Source: an uncultured Eubacteriales bacterium (lineage in GTDB: Bacteria; Bacillota; Clostridia; Christensenellales; Aristaeellaceae). From it: a stretch of 43,575 nt of DNA. Made by a program: the position numbers and the translations under genes. The stretch is from contig CACWZI010000015.1 of NCBI GenBank assembly GCA_902765305.1, positions 1 through 43,575 of the forward strand. Reading direction: 5' to 3'. Shown here piece after piece: positions 17,606-26,634 of the stretch (position 1 is the first letter of the stretch; the number at the start of each line of letters is the position of its first letter). Under the pieces are notes generated by a model. It was given only the letters and a program-made list of their open reading frames with translations. It made no database searches and was not told the DNA's origin.

Positions 17606-19228
17606 ATGTTTGAGACGATTTTCCGGAATCCGGATTTCGTCACTGTGGAAAACGGCGAGGCGCGCAGGGACGATGCCCGGCCCGGCAGCTATGCCCGCGG
17701 GGACGTTCGGGTGACCTGCGAGCGGCAGGAGGAATGCCTTGCGGTGTACGTCGAGGCCGGGGCGACGCCGGTAAGGCAGGTGCGCCTGCGCTGGCGCTTC
17801 AAGTCCCGTCTGCGCGGGACCGTGCTGGGCGACGCCTGGGAGCGCGCCTACGGCGATCTGGAATGGACGTGTATCAATCCCTTCCGCAGCCTGCCCTGGT
17901 ATGCCCTGGTGCAGGACGGATGCGATACGGTGGGCTACGGCGTCATGGTGCGCCCCGGGGCGATTTGCAGCTGGCAGCTGGATCCCGAGGGCGTCACGCT
18001 CTGGCTGGACGTGCGCTGCGGCGGGGAGGGCGTCGTGTTGAACGGCCGGCGCCTGCCGGCAGCCCGGGTGCTCTCCAGGGTGTACGCCGGAACGAAGACC
18101 TATGCTGCGGCCCGGGATTTTTGCAGGCGCATGTGTGCCGACCCGATACTGCCCCCCGCGCCGGTATACGGTTCAAACAACTGGTACTACGCCTATGGCT
18201 GCAGCTCCGCCCGGACGATACTGGATGAGGCGGACTATATGGCGAAGCTGACCCAGGGCCTGTCCAACCGTCCCTACGTCGTGATCGACGACGGCTGGCA
18301 GCAGGGGCGCTACAGGCCGGACGGCACATATGAAGCGGTCTACAACGGCGGGCCCTGGATGCCGAACGCCCGCTTTGGCGATATGGCGGCCCTTGCGGCG
18401 CAGATCGCCCGAAAGGGCGTCATTCCGGGGATATGGGTGCGCCTGTTGCAGGACGACAGCGGGGACATACCCCGTGGATGGCGGCTTGAAAGCGGCGCAC
18501 TGGACCCCTCCGTCCCCGAAGTGCTGGACCATGTGCGCACGGTCGTGGACCGCATCGGCGGATGGGGCTACCGACTGCTGAAGCACGACTTTTCCACCTT
18601 CGACATCACCGGGCTGTGGGGCTGGCAGATGCCCCATCGGATGACCGGCGACGGCTGGCGCTTCGCGGATCGCACCCGGACGACGGCGGAGATCATCGTG
18701 GATTTTTACAGAGCGGTTCTGGAGGCCGCCGAACCCCATGGCATGCTGGTTCTGGGCTGCAACACCGTCGGCCACCTGGGCGCGGGGTTGATGCACCTGA
18801 ACCGCATCGGCGAGGACACCAGCGGGCTGGTTTGGGAGAGGACGCTGAAGAACGGCGTCAACGCGCTGGCCTACCGCATGCCCCAGCACCGCGCGTTTTA
18901 CGACGTGGACGCGGACTGCATCGGCATCACCGAGCGCATCGACTGGACGTTCAACCGCCAGTGGGGCGAGCTGCTGAGCCGAAGCGGCACCTCCATGTTC
19001 GTCTCCGTCGCGCCGGGATCCCTGCCGGCGGCCCAGGAGGACGCGCTGCGGCGGATGCTGGCGGTGAACGCGTGCCCCCGGGAGGCCGCCCAGCCTCTGG
19101 ACTGGCAGGAGACCACCCAGCCCCGGATCTGGCTGATCGACGGGGAGGCCGTGCAATTCAACTGGCACGGCCCCCGGGGGCTGCGCACATCCTTTGACGA
19201 CGCCCCTTTGACATCTGAAGACGAATAG
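17606..19228 (+). CDS. glycoside hydrolase, clan GH-D-like (alpha-galactosidase-related)
   Basis: A 540-residue protein without signal peptide. An N-terminal beta domain (to about 185) is followed by a TIM barrel: NNWYYAYG, then VVIDDGWQQGRY (barrel strand with the substrate Asp-Asp-Trp), VIPGIWVRLL, and GYRLLKHDFS with candidate nucleophile Asp328. NRIGEDTSG near 404 may hold the acid/base. These fit clan GH-D (GH27/GH36/GH31-like) but not a standard GH36, so the exact family and sugar are unknown. GTG at 17597 is an alternative start. It precedes the GH4 gene by 16 bases. Confidence 0.75.
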   Translation: MFETIFRNPDFVTVENGEARRDDARPGSYARGDVRVTCERQEECLAVYVEAGATPVRQVRLRWRFKSRLRGTVLGDAWERAYGDLEWTCINPFRSLPWYALVQDGCDTVGYGVMVRPGAICSWQLDPEGVTLWLDVRCGGEGVVLNGRRLPAARVLSRVYAGTKTYAAARDFCRRMCADPILPPAPVYGSNNWYYAYGCSSARTILDEADYMAKLTQGLSNRPYVVIDDGWQQGRYRPDGTYEAVYNGGPWMPNARFGDMAALAAQIARKGVIPGIWVRLLQDDSGDIPRGWRLESGALDPSVPEVLDHVRTVVDRIGGWGYRLLKHDFSTFDITGLWGWQMPHRMTGDGWRFADRTRTTAEIIVDFYRAVLEAAEPHGMLVLGCNTVGHLGAGLMHLNRIGEDTSGLVWERTLKNGVNALAYRMPQHRAFYDVDADCIGITERIDWTFNRQWGELLSRSGTSMFVSVAPGSLPAAQEDALRRMLAVNACPREAAQPLDWQETTQPRIWLIDGEAVQFNWHGPRGLRTSFDDAPLTSEDE

Positions 19229-19244
19229 GAAGGAACGAAACGGT

Positions 19245-20672
19245 ATGCCGAAGATTACATTTATGGGCGCGGGCTCCACGGTGTTCGCCAAGAACGTGCT
19301 GGGCGACAGCATGATGACCCCGGCGCTCCAGGACAGCGCCATCGCGCTGTACGACATCGACGCAACGCGTCTGGATGAATCCGCCGCGATGCTGGAGGCC
19401 ATCAATCGAAACAACGGCTCAAAGGCCAGGATCGAAAAGTACCTGGGCGTGGAGAATCGCAGGGCCGCGCTGAAGGGCGCGAACTACGTGGTCAACGCCA
19501 TCCAGGTGGGCAGCTACGACCCATGCACCATCACCGACTTTGAGATTCCCAAAAAATACGGACTGAAGCAGACCATCGCCGACACGCTGGGCGTGGGCGG
19601 CGTGTTCCGGGCGCTGCGCACCATACCGGTGATGCTGGACTTCGCCCGGGACATGGAGGCGGTTTGCCCCGACGCCTGGCTGCTGAACTATACCAACCCG
19701 ATGGCCATGCTCACCGGCGCGATGCTGCGGCTGACGAACGTGAAGACCGTGGGCCTGTGTCACAGCGTGCAGGTGTGCGCGTCCACGCTGCTGCGGGAGC
19801 TGGGCATGGACTACGACGACACCGTGCAATGGAAGATCGCGGGTATCAACCACCAGGCCTGGCTGCTGGAGCTGACGAAGGATGGCGTGGACCTGTACCC
19901 CGAGGTCAGGCGCCGCGCCCTGCTGTACAACCAGGGCAAGCTGGATATCGGCACCATGGAGGCGCGTATCGCCAGCCTGACCAAGGGAGAGGAGCTTCCC
20001 GGCAAGTGGATCGAGCGCCTGAAGGAGGAATACACGCTGTACAAGACCAAGGGCGTCCACAGCGACATGGTGCGCCTGGAGCTGATGCGCCGCTTCGGCT
20101 ACTATATCACCGAATCCAGCGAGCACAATTCCGAGTATTGCCCCTGGTTCATCAAGGAACGCTACCCTGAGCTGATCGACCGGTTCAACATCCCGCTGGA
20201 CGAATATCCCCGCCGCTGCATCCACCAGATCCAGGAGTGGAAGGAGCGGGGCCACGAGCTGACCCAGAACCCGACGCTGACCCACGTGCGCACCCATGAA
20301 TATGCCAGTTACATTATGGAAGCCATGGAGACCGGCGTGCCCACGAAGATCGGCGGCAACGTGCTGAACAACGGCCTGATCACCAACCTGCCCCGCAACG
20401 CCTGCGTGGAGGTGCCCTGCCTGGTGGACAGGAACGGCGTGCAGCCCACCTGGATCGGCGACCTGCCGGAGCAATGCGCGGCGCTGAACCGCACAAATAT
20501 CAACGTGCAGCTGCTGACCATCGAGGCCGCCCGCACGCTGAAGCGGGATTACATCTACCAGGCCGTCATGCTCGACCCCCACGCCGGCGCGGAGCTGTCC
20601 ATCGACGACATCGTGGCCATGTGCGACGAGCTGATCGAAGCCCACGGGGATTGGCTGCCGAAGTACCGTTGA
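19245..20672 (+). CDS. melA: GH4 family alpha-galactosidase/alpha-glucosidase (MelA-like)
   Basis: A 475-residue NAD+- and Mn2+-dependent glycosidase acting by oxidation-elimination. The Rossmann start ITFMGAGSTVFAKN is at 4-17. The metal site Cys172-His173-Ser174 (CHSVQ) and His203 in GINHQAW are intact; CHS is typical of the alpha-galactosidase/alpha-glucosidase branch rather than the phospho-beta-glucosidases. The C-terminal half has HEYASYIMEA and the conserved LTIEAA helix. With GH36 in the same locus it likely finishes hydrolysis of melibiose-like products. Co-transcribed with the preceding GH gene. Confidence 0.92.
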   Translation: MPKITFMGAGSTVFAKNVLGDSMMTPALQDSAIALYDIDATRLDESAAMLEAINRNNGSKARIEKYLGVENRRAALKGANYVVNAIQVGSYDPCTITDFEIPKKYGLKQTIADTLGVGGVFRALRTIPVMLDFARDMEAVCPDAWLLNYTNPMAMLTGAMLRLTNVKTVGLCHSVQVCASTLLRELGMDYDDTVQWKIAGINHQAWLLELTKDGVDLYPEVRRRALLYNQGKLDIGTMEARIASLTKGEELPGKWIERLKEEYTLYKTKGVHSDMVRLELMRRFGYYITESSEHNSEYCPWFIKERYPELIDRFNIPLDEYPRRCIHQIQEWKERGHELTQNPTLTHVRTHEYASYIMEAMETGVPTKIGGNVLNNGLITNLPRNACVEVPCLVDRNGVQPTWIGDLPEQCAALNRTNINVQLLTIEAARTLKRDYIYQAVMLDPHAGAELSIDDIVAMCDELIEAHGDWLPKYR

Positions 20673-20680
20673 TGAACATG

Positions 20681-20736
20681 AATCAAGGCCCACACAAATG
20701 CCGCCTGCATGGGCGGCATTTGTGTGGGCCTTGATT
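20681..20736. terminator. 25-bp perfect stem, bidirectional terminator
   Basis: Arms 20681-20705 and 20712-20736 pair without mismatch around a 6-nt loop; each arm ends in AATC/GATT so either strand has some U character. It lies between the converging GH4 and asparaginase genes. Confidence 0.85.
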
Positions 20737-20743
20737 GTGATGT

Positions 20744-21766
20744 CTATCGCGCCACCGTCATCTCGCCGCGCAGGCTCCGCTCCATGCGGGCGCGGATCTC
20801 GTCGGTGGACAGGCCGCGGCTGAACAGGTAGTACAGCTTGGCCACGGCGGCCTCGGTGGTGATGTCATAGCCGCTGACGGCGCCGGCGCTTCTGAGCGCG
20901 GAGGAGGTTTCATAGGCCCCGAGCGAGACGGCGCCGTGGGGGCACTGGGAGCAGACGATGATGATCGTGCCGTTGTCCGAGGCCTTGCGGATGATGGGCA
21001 GCAGGGCGTTGGCGTGGCCCGGTATGTTGCCCGCCCCGAAGGTCTCGATCACGATGCCGCGCAGCCGCTCCGTCATGATGGAATCAAACAGTTCGAACTG
21101 TATGCCGGGGAATACCTTGATGACCCCGATGGGGACGTTCTTCAGGGGCTGCAGGCAGAAGCGCCCCCTGGCCGGCGGCAGCAGCGCGGCACGGTTGATT
21201 CGAATGGCGATGCCCGCCTCCGCCAGCGGGGGATAGTTCGGCGATTCAAAGGCGATCAGGTCGTCCGCCGAATACTTGATGGTCCGGTTGCCCCGCAGCA
21301 GCTTGCCCCCGAAGTACAGGCACACCTCGTGGATGTGGTCGCTGGCGGCGATCAGCAGGGCCGTGATGATGTTGTCCCGGGCGTCGTTGCGGATCTCGCA
21401 GAGGGGGATCTGCGACCCCGTCAGTATGACGGGCTTGCGGCTGTTCCGCAGCATGAAGGAGAGGGCCGAGGCGGTATAGGCCATGGTGTCGGTTCCGTGG
21501 AGTATGACAAAGCCGTCGTAGGCGTCGTAATGCCCGGCGATCATCCTGCCGATGGCGTTCCACTCCACAACGGTGATGTTGGAGGAGTCCAGCAGGGGGT
21601 CCATGTCCACGATATCCCAGCGGGGCATGGCGTCGAAATGCAGCTCGGGCAGCGCGTCGAGCAGCGCGTGAAAGGCTTCCTTCTGCGGCGCGTAGCCCTG
21701 GGGCGTGGGCACCATGCCGATCGTGCCGCCGGTATTGATCACCAGTATTTTCTTGTTGACAGACAT
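20744..21766 (-). CDS. ansA: type I (cytoplasmic) L-asparaginase
   Basis: A 340-residue enzyme converting asparagine to aspartate and ammonia. The first catalytic Thr is in INTGGTIGM (Thr12/Thr15) and the second triad in ILHGTDTMAYTASALSFML (Thr92-Asp93), with LTGSQIPL and NDARDNI following. No signal peptide, and closeness to AnsA, argue for the cytoplasmic low-affinity type. ATG at 21766 is chosen because MSVNKKILVINTGGT fits the family start and GAGG lies eight bases before; in-frame ATG 21784 and GTG 21802 are alternatives. It lies close behind the URO-D gene, likely co-transcribed. Confidence 0.92.
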   Translation of the reverse strand: MSVNKKILVINTGGTIGMVPTPQGYAPQKEAFHALLDALPELHFDAMPRWDIVDMDPLLDSSNITVVEWNAIGRMIAGHYDAYDGFVILHGTDTMAYTASALSFMLRNSRKPVILTGSQIPLCEIRNDARDNIITALLIAASDHIHEVCLYFGGKLLRGNRTIKYSADDLIAFESPNYPPLAEAGIAIRINRAALLPPARGRFCLQPLKNVPIGVIKVFPGIQFELFDSIMTERLRGIVIETFGAGNIPGHANALLPIIRKASDNGTIIIVCSQCPHGAVSLGAYETSSALRSAGAVSGYDITTEAAVAKLYYLFSRGLSTDEIRARMERSLRGEMTVAR

Positions 21767-21806
21767 ATAGGGCGCCTCGTTCATACCGCCAGTTGCATAC
21801 ACCGCC

Positions 21807-22856
21807 TCAGACCTCCGCCTTCTGGCAGGCGTCCAGGAAGGCCAGTATGCTTTCCTCCGGGGTGTTCACGTCCATGCCCACGCAGGAGATGGAGATCTTG
21901 CCCTGGTCGGCCTTGCCCTCCTTCAGCATGCGGGCCACGTTTTCGTGGATCTGGTCCGGCGTCTCCTTCTGGATATTGACGGCGCTGTAACGCAGGTTCA
22001 GCCAGGTCTCGGGCAGGTGCTCCCGCACATAGGGGATGTTCGAGCCGGCGCCCACCTCGGCGAAGGCCAGGTTCTTCACCTTGCCGTAGCCCTCGCAGAC
22101 GTGCTCCATGCTCTTGCCGCAGTGGTGGATGCCGAAGCAGGGGAATTCCTTCGCCAGCCGCAGGTCGTGGGGCAGCAGGAATTCCTCGTAGCAGGCGTTG
22201 GACACCATCTCCACCGAGCAGTTGGAGGTGAGGTAGTTCTCCGGCATGACCTTGCGCACGATGCCGGTGACGCCGCCGGAGACGTCGTTGCTCAGAGCGT
22301 AGAAGCGCTTGCCGATGTCCACGGTGAGGTCGGTGATCTTGGTGAGCAGTTCGGTGATCTCGTCGGGGTCGGTGTAATAGGCCATGTACAGCTCCTGGCC
22401 CATCAGGTCCAGCGCGATGTTCTGTATGCCCTGGAGGTTGATGTAGGTCTCTACCCGGCCGTAGTCCTTAAGCAGGCCGTCGATCTGCCGCTGGGTGCGG
22501 GCCCATACGGGGTCGCTGTCCAGGTCCGGCACATGCACCTGGTCCAAGTCCTCGGCGGTCAGGTTTCGGCAGACGACCTGGGGCGAGTTGTCCGGCTGGT
22601 AGACGATGTCGCAGCCCATCAACTCGGAGTAGAGATAGCCGGCGGCCAGCAGATCCGTGCCCATCAACGGCCTGGGCGCGGGGTCCTTTTCGCCGATGCC
22701 GTAGGCGCCGAAGTGATCGTACAGTGCCCGGCGCATGCGCACGTCGCAGTCCATGCGGTATTTGTAGTCGTCGAAGAACGGCTGGGAGAAGTCGATGCCG
22801 GCGTTCTTGTGCCACCACGAGGGGTGGAAGGTGATGTCGTAGGGGATTTTATTCAT
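21807..22856 (-). CDS. uroporphyrinogen decarboxylase (URO-D)/MtaA-like family protein
   Basis: A 349-residue TIM-barrel protein of the URO-D superfamily. The sequence FGIHHCGKSMEH gives a His-x-Cys pair and ISISCVGMD a later Cys, the zinc ligand pattern of methylcobamide:CoM and related corrinoid methyltransferases rather than of HemE. It is therefore probably a methyl transferase or demethylase component, but no corrinoid protein, MttB or MtaB gene is nearby. GGAGGG seven bases before ATG 22856 sets the start. Divergent from a second member of the family. Confidence 0.75.
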   Translation of the reverse strand: MNKIPYDITFHPSWWHKNAGIDFSQPFFDDYKYRMDCDVRMRRALYDHFGAYGIGEKDPAPRPLMGTDLLAAGYLYSELMGCDIVYQPDNSPQVVCRNLTAEDLDQVHVPDLDSDPVWARTQRQIDGLLKDYGRVETYINLQGIQNIALDLMGQELYMAYYTDPDEITELLTKITDLTVDIGKRFYALSNDVSGGVTGIVRKVMPENYLTSNCSVEMVSNACYEEFLLPHDLRLAKEFPCFGIHHCGKSMEHVCEGYGKVKNLAFAEVGAGSNIPYVREHLPETWLNLRYSAVNIQKETPDQIHENVARMLKEGKADQGKISISCVGMDVNTPEESILAFLDACQKAEV

Positions 22857-22895
22857 GGCACAGCCCTCCGAGTTTAGTCGATTTCTTTTGTCTGT

Positions 22896-22935
22896 ATTAT
22901 AAAAGAAATGTCCCCAAAGGTAAAGGAAATTTACC
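22896..22935 (-). promoter_or_regulatory. promoter and operator of the leftward URO-D gene
   Basis: On the minus strand TATAAT (22896-22901) is 17 bp from TTTACC (22919-22924). That -35 is one half of the inverted repeat GGTAAA-N5-TTTACC at 22919-22935, so a bound protein would block or recruit polymerase. Confidence 0.55.
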
Positions 22936-22966
22936 ACATCTTAATGGGGACGGGCGGCTGTTTTTA

Positions 22967-22995
22967 TTGACAGTGTGGTAAATCTACAGTAGTAT
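22967..22995 (+). promoter_or_regulatory. promoter of the rightward URO-D gene
   Basis: -35 TTGACA (22967-22972), 17-bp spacer, -10 TAGTAT (22990-22995). The spacer contains TGTGGTAAAT (22974-22983), the exact inverted copy of 22929-22938, so the same regulator may control both divergent genes. Confidence 0.6.
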
Positions 22996-23025
22996 TTTTC
23001 CAGAATAAACGGAGGATTGAGAGCT

Positions 23026-24144
23026 ATGTTTGATACTTCGCTGAGGGATTCCCAGAGCACGGCGGTGACCGGCATTGCGCCGGAGGCCTTTGATTTCGAT
23101 CAGTATGCCGAGTATGCTGCCCGGCAGGATGAGAAAGTGCGCAATTTCGTGGCGGCGGATTCCGGCGTGCTGGTGTACCGGCGCTTCCGCGTGGCGGAGG
23201 TCTACGGCTGGGAATGCCAGGATCGGGAGCTGTCCCTGCGCCTGCAGCTGGGCGCGCTGAAGGAGAGCATGAAATACACCGCGGACATGGCCAACTATCT
23301 GGAGCCCTGGTACGGCATCGGCGTCGGCGCGTCGGCTTTCGGGGCGAAGTACATCTGGCTGGACGGGCAGGCCCCGGCGGTGTCCGACGCGTTCCAGAGC
23401 GTCGAGGAGGCACTGGCCTGTGACCCCGTGCCGATCCACACGACCCAGATCGGCAAGGACCAGATGGCCTATGTGGAGTACTTCCTGGACAAGACCCAGG
23501 GCAAGCTGCCGGTCTCCTTCTGCGACATACAGTCCCCGCTGAACATCGTCAGCGAGATGATGCCCACCAACGTGCTCTTCGAGGATATGCTGGAGGACCC
23601 GGATGCCTACAGCGACCTGGCCTATCGGGCGGGCGGCCTGATGCGGGATTACCTGCTGAAGCTGAAGGACATGATCGGCGGCGCGCTGGCGCTGCCCGGC
23701 CACGGCTTCGCTTCATCCCGGGCCCTGACGGGCATCGGGGCCTCGGACGATACCAGCATCATGATCAGCAACGGCATGTTCGACGAGCTGGAGGCCGACC
23801 AGCTGGCGGACATGTGCGAGCCCTTCGGCGGCGCGTTCTACCACAGCTGCGGCAACTGGGGCGTGAAGATTCCCTCCGTGCTGAAGGTGCGCAACCTGCT
23901 GGGCGCGGACGGCGCCTTCTCCAGCGAGACCGACCCCTCGCCCAACGACCCCGCCCTGTTCGGCAAGGCCTTCGCCGGCACCGGCAAGATACTGAACCTG
24001 CGGGCCGTGGGCAATCCCGACGTCGTGGCGGACACCGTTCGCAAGGTATGGCACCCGGACCTGCGGCTCATCGTCAACACCTACTGCAAGACCCCCGAGG
24101 AACAGCAGGAGGCTTACGACCGTATACAGGAGATTTGCAAATAA
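23026..24144 (+). CDS. URO-D/MtaA-like family protein, second copy
   Basis: A 372-residue URO-D superfamily protein, divergent from and only distantly similar to its neighbour at 21807. YHSCGNWG carries His-x-Cys and LIVNTYCKT the third ligand Cys, again the zinc pattern of methylcobamide-dependent methyltransferases. GGAGG ten bases before the ATG at 23026 sets the start. Two different members under one control region suggest they act on one pathway, perhaps methyl group removal from a plant or amine compound; this is inference and the corrinoid partner is missing from the window. Confidence 0.75.
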   Translation: MFDTSLRDSQSTAVTGIAPEAFDFDQYAEYAARQDEKVRNFVAADSGVLVYRRFRVAEVYGWECQDRELSLRLQLGALKESMKYTADMANYLEPWYGIGVGASAFGAKYIWLDGQAPAVSDAFQSVEEALACDPVPIHTTQIGKDQMAYVEYFLDKTQGKLPVSFCDIQSPLNIVSEMMPTNVLFEDMLEDPDAYSDLAYRAGGLMRDYLLKLKDMIGGALALPGHGFASSRALTGIGASDDTSIMISNGMFDELEADQLADMCEPFGGAFYHSCGNWGVKIPSVLKVRNLLGADGAFSSETDPSPNDPALFGKAFAGTGKILNLRAVGNPDVVADTVRKVWHPDLRLIVNTYCKTPEEQQEAYDRIQEICK

Positions 24145-24193
24145 AGACTGTGGCCGGAATTTACCGAAATTGTCTTGAGTGCCCGGATTTGAA

Positions 24194-24235
24194 AAACCCC
24201 CGAACCTCCGCCATAACGCGAAGATCCGGGGGTTT
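24194..24235. terminator. bidirectional stem-loop between converging genes
   Basis: AAACCCCCG (24194-24202) pairs with 24227-24235, with a 24-nt loop; TTTCTTG follows on the plus strand and AAAAA mirrors on the minus. Confidence 0.65.
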
Positions 24236-24256
24236 CTTGTCGTTCAATCACTTGCC

Positions 24257-25678
24257 TTACATGAGGATCGTCTTCACGAGGTCTTCCAGGTCGCCGTCGA
24301 TCTCAAAGGTGATTTCGTTGACATTCTTCGAAGCGCTCAGGTCTTCGATGTTCACCCTGTCGATCCTGCTGAGCTTGAAGCGCACCGGCTGATCGGATTC
24401 GCTGGTGTTCATCTCACAAACCAGGCTGTCGTCGTCCTCATAGCAGTCAAAGATAACCGTGGCCTGCTGGCCATCGGCGGTCTCGGCCACCACCTCGTAG
24501 CGGATCTTGCCCGTCCAGGTTTCCCGCACGGAGGTGCTGATGGCGCCCTTCGGCCCCTTCATGAAGAAATAATCCGGGCCAAAATTCATCCGCATCCATT
24601 CGCTGTCTTCGATCACGCTGAGGACGCTCCCGGCGTCGATCTGTTCGCCGTCGAAGCTCAACTGCACGTCCGTCTTGGAATTTCCGGCGCTCAGCGCTTC
24701 GCGGGAGGAATTCGGGTTCACCGAAAGCTCATGGACCAGCAGGGGCTCCTCGTCCTTGATGCCCAGGCAGGTGGTGATCTCCGCCTCGCCGTTCGCCTCG
24801 TTGATCCAGGCATCCGTGTCGCACATCAGAACCTTCGACGCGGAAGAATCCTCGCCGATCTGGAAATGGGACACCCAGTGACCGTTGGCATCGAACGCTT
24901 CGGTGCTCTCGATGGTGCGGACGGCCTCCAGGATGGCTTCGCGGTTGTCCAGCCAGTTCTCCTGGAGCGCCGCAAAGTCCTCGCCGCCGTTCAGCGCGGC
25001 CTGTCGGTTCACCAGCGCTGCCAGGTCAGGGTTGGACATCAGCTCGTCCATCGCATCCGCCAGCGCGGAGGCGAGGGCATCGCCGCGCAGGCTGACCGTC
25101 GCGCTGGCCTCCGTTCCCTTGACATCCAGGATGTATTCCGGCTTGAGCTTGCTGGCAAAGGCCATCGCTGCGGCGCTCAGGGTCGCCGCGTCGGCCTGCG
25201 CCTGTTCTTCCGCCGCAGAGGCAAGAATGCCGAATTCATTGACGGCCTTCTCGATCTCCGCCTGCGTGGGAAGCGCCTCCTCGGGGATGCTCTTGATGGC
25301 CTCCTCCAGCGCCGCGTTCACTGCGTCGTCGATTTTCTGCATGGCGGCGGTAACGGTGGCGTAGCGCAGCAGCGACACCGTGCCGTCGGCGCTGACATAG
25401 ATGCCCGTGGGATTCAGCTGAACATGGCTGTCCTCCACGGCGTTATTGCGCGATACCAGGTGAAGGTTATCCCCGTCGACGCGGATCACGAGGTCGCTGG
25501 CCTCGTTCCCGGACTCAACCTGCAGGGCGATGTCCTGTGTCTGCGGGTCGGTCCCCTTCACAAACCGGCTCAGTATATTGGCCTGGCCAAAGCGTCCCAT
25601 TCCCGTTGGCTCTGCGAAGGCGCCCGCAACGGTGAAAAGCATCATGACGACCAGCAGGCAGGAAACAAGCTTCTTCAT
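24257..25678 (-). CDS. secreted protein of unknown function
   Basis: A 473-residue exported protein. The signal peptide MKKLVSCLLVVMMLFTVAGAFA is cut before EPTG; it contains Cys7 but no lipobox. Residues about 85-200 are Ala/Glu-rich helices (DDAVNAALEEAIKSIPEEA..., AAEEQAQADAATLSAAAMAFASKL) that may form a coiled coil; the rest reads as beta strands in two or three repeats of a domain (DAWINEANGEAEITT; TGKIRYEVVAETADGQQATVIFDCYED). No family is recognised. AAGAGG eight bases before ATG 25678 favours this start over longer in-frame ones. It stands alone. Confidence 0.7.
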   Translation of the reverse strand: MKKLVSCLLVVMMLFTVAGAFAEPTGMGRFGQANILSRFVKGTDPQTQDIALQVESGNEASDLVIRVDGDNLHLVSRNNAVEDSHVQLNPTGIYVSADGTVSLLRYATVTAAMQKIDDAVNAALEEAIKSIPEEALPTQAEIEKAVNEFGILASAAEEQAQADAATLSAAAMAFASKLKPEYILDVKGTEASATVSLRGDALASALADAMDELMSNPDLAALVNRQAALNGGEDFAALQENWLDNREAILEAVRTIESTEAFDANGHWVSHFQIGEDSSASKVLMCDTDAWINEANGEAEITTCLGIKDEEPLLVHELSVNPNSSREALSAGNSKTDVQLSFDGEQIDAGSVLSVIEDSEWMRMNFGPDYFFMKGPKGAISTSVRETWTGKIRYEVVAETADGQQATVIFDCYEDDDSLVCEMNTSESDQPVRFKLSRIDRVNIEDLSASKNVNEITFEIDGDLEDLVKTILM

Positions 25679-25814
25679 AACGTGTACCTCTTTCATCATA
25701 GCTGTCTTGCTAAGTAGTGATGTTATTGGATGCATGGATATCCCTGGCAATATCCAGGCTTCTCTCCTATTATCCCATGTTTTCCAATGAAATTCAAGGG
25801 GAGGCGCCGGAATG

Positions 25815-26519
25815 TCACCTTTTCCGGGCGAGGACCGTTTCGATCCAATCGCCGCACTCCCGGATCCATCCGGCCACATGGGCGTCGGGCAGGCGGCCCT
25901 TTTCGTACTCCGTGACCTCGTCGGTGGCCAGGGAGAGCCCGTGCTCGCCGAAGGGGTAGACGTGTATTTCAAAGGGCACGCCACAGCGCCTCAGGGCCGT
26001 GGCAAACATCAGCGAGTTCTCCACCGGCACGCTGTGGTCCTCGGCGGTATGCCACAGGAAGGTCGGCGGGGTGTCCGCCGAGACGTGCTTCTCCAGCGAG
26101 AAGAAGTCCCGCTGGTTCTCCCCGGCGATGCTCTGAATGCTTGGGGCGTTGCAGAGGCCTTCTTCGGCGGTGATGACCGGGTAGCACAGGATCAGCCCGT
26201 CGGGGCGACTGAGCCCCAGGGTCTTCCAGTGCACGCCCAGCGTCGCGGCCAGGTGGCCGCCCGCCGAAAAGCCGCAGACGAATACCGGCGCGCCGTCGGC
26301 GGTCTTCCGTAGTTGCGCCACCCGCTCGGACAGCTCCCGGACCGGCCCCAGGCCCAGGGGCTCGGTGTCGCCCTCCGCCTGGACGGTGTAGCGCAGTATG
26401 CTGGTTTCATACCCCATGGCCTCAAAGGCGCGGGCGATCGGCTCGCTCTCCCGAGGGGAGAGCCACTGGTAGGCGCCGCCGGGGCAGATGACGATGATCG
26501 CTTTTTTCTTCTGCGCCAT
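25815..26519 (-). CDS. alpha/beta hydrolase, acetyl-esterase-like
   Basis: A 234-residue serine hydrolase. The oxyanion region is IVICPGGAYQWLSPRE near residue 10, the nucleophile elbow GFSAGG puts Ser85, and the Asp and His are in HTAEDHSVP (about 157) and FGEHGLSL (about 195). This layout matches the BD-FAE/axe-type carbohydrate esterases that deacetylate plant polysaccharides in the cytoplasm. GGAGA before the ATG supports the start. It is downstream of the wrecked TRAP genes, separated by a hairpin. Confidence 0.85.
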   Translation of the reverse strand: MAQKKKAIIVICPGGAYQWLSPRESEPIARAFEAMGYETSILRYTVQAEGDTEPLGLGPVRELSERVAQLRKTADGAPVFVCGFSAGGHLAATLGVHWKTLGLSRPDGLILCYPVITAEEGLCNAPSIQSIAGENQRDFFSLEKHVSADTPPTFLWHTAEDHSVPVENSLMFATALRRCGVPFEIHVYPFGEHGLSLATDEVTEYEKGRLPDAHVAGWIRECGDWIETVLARKR

Positions 26520-26579
26520 ATATTGTCTCCTTGCGTATCTATTTACTTCTGACGTATCTGCCTTCTGCGGCGACTGGAG

Positions 26580-26614
26580 GCCGCCGCTACAGAAACATTC
26601 GCTGTAGCGGCGGC
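26580..26614. repeat. 13-bp stem hairpin with TGTAGCGGCGG arms
   Basis: Arms 26580-26592 and 26602-26614 pair around a 9-nt loop. The arm shares CTGTAGCGGCGGCG with the large palindrome near 4571, so it belongs to the same repeat pool. It may also stop dctM remnant transcripts. Confidence 0.65.
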
Positions 26615-26634
26615 GACTGCGCCGCCTCAGGGCT

